Under the pieces are notes generated by a model, which saw only the letters and a list, made by a program, of their open reading frames with translations, was not told where the DNA came from and did not search any database. 13,181 bases of DNA from Candidatus Omnitrophota bacterium (GTDB lineage Bacteria; Omnitrophota; Gorgyraeia; Gorgyraeales; Gorgyraeaceae), in the NCBI GenBank assembly GCA_018901615.1, contig JAHIEN010000076.1, positions 1 to 13,181 on the forward strand, given 5' to 3'. Positions 13,168 through 13,181 of this stretch are shown here, in pieces (positions within the stretch are counted from its first letter, which is position 1; each line of letters begins with the position of its first letter). Both the position numbers and the translations under genes were made by a program.

Positions 13168-13181
13168 CTCTATCGATAGAG
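13168..13181. repeat. Perfect 14-base palindrome at the right edge
   Basis: The last 14 bases, CTCTATCGATAGAG, equal their own reverse complement. The element is cut by the window edge, so a longer palindrome or repeat may continue beyond it. The 13078-13181 flank otherwise holds no convincing gene. Confidence 0.5.

Noticed and set aside
13144..13181. Possible 3' end of another minus-strand gene (…LSIERLLDKRL then TAA)
   Set aside because: Only about 12 codons are visible and they run into the terminal palindrome. The length is too short to support a gene without sequence beyond the edge.

Overview
The window is a compact bacterial chromosome segment, most likely from an uncultured anaerobic Gram-negative lineage. 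The style of the SMC protein, the short palindromic repeat families and the ferredoxin-fused EtfA resemble Candidatus Omnitrophota or related PVC/Elusimicrobia-like genomes. That placement is inferred from memory of such sequences, not from a search. A GT9 heptosyltransferase-like gene suggests lipopolysaccharide or a related outer-membrane glycan. An electron-transfer flavoprotein with two added [4Fe-4S] motifs suggests anaerobic, possibly electron-bifurcating, metabolism. Coding density is very high: every gap is under about 110 bases, so no stretch of more than 300 bases lacks a gene.

Left part (1-5244, + strand): the 3' end of etfB, then etfA with an N-terminal 2x[4Fe-4S] domain, then a full-length 1200-residue smc. 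The 73-base etfA-smc gap carries a degenerate repeat with an 11-12 base period. Smc ends tail-to-tail with a minus-strand GAF-GGDEF diguanylate cyclase. The 74-base gap between them is almost filled by two near-identical palindromes that are inverted copies of each other.

Middle part (about 6557-10623, + strand): four tightly coupled envelope-glycan genes. They are a GT9 heptosyltransferase family protein, a DegT/DnrJ/EryC1/StrS sugar aminotransferase, an RmlD-like NAD(P)-dependent sugar reductase and a GT2 glycosyltransferase. The last three starts overlap the preceding stop by 4, 4 and 11 bases, so they look translationally coupled. Together they suggest making an amino- or deoxysugar and transferring sugars to a surface glycan. 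The first gene carries an 84-base palindromic repeat that is read in frame as 28 residues.

Right part (10605-13041, - strand): a membrane-embedded GT-C (ArnT/PMT-like) glycosyltransferase whose 3' end overlaps the GT2 gene by 19 bases, and upstream of it a class I SAM methyltransferase. The methyltransferase and the flank beyond it are clearly more AT-rich than the rest and may have a separate origin.

No rRNA, tRNA, CRISPR array, transposase, phage gene or riboswitch was recognised. The strongest non-routine observations are the in-frame palindromic insertion at 7007-7090, the mirrored palindrome pair at 5244-5311 and the helical-period repeat before smc. I see no clear undescribed multi-gene system.
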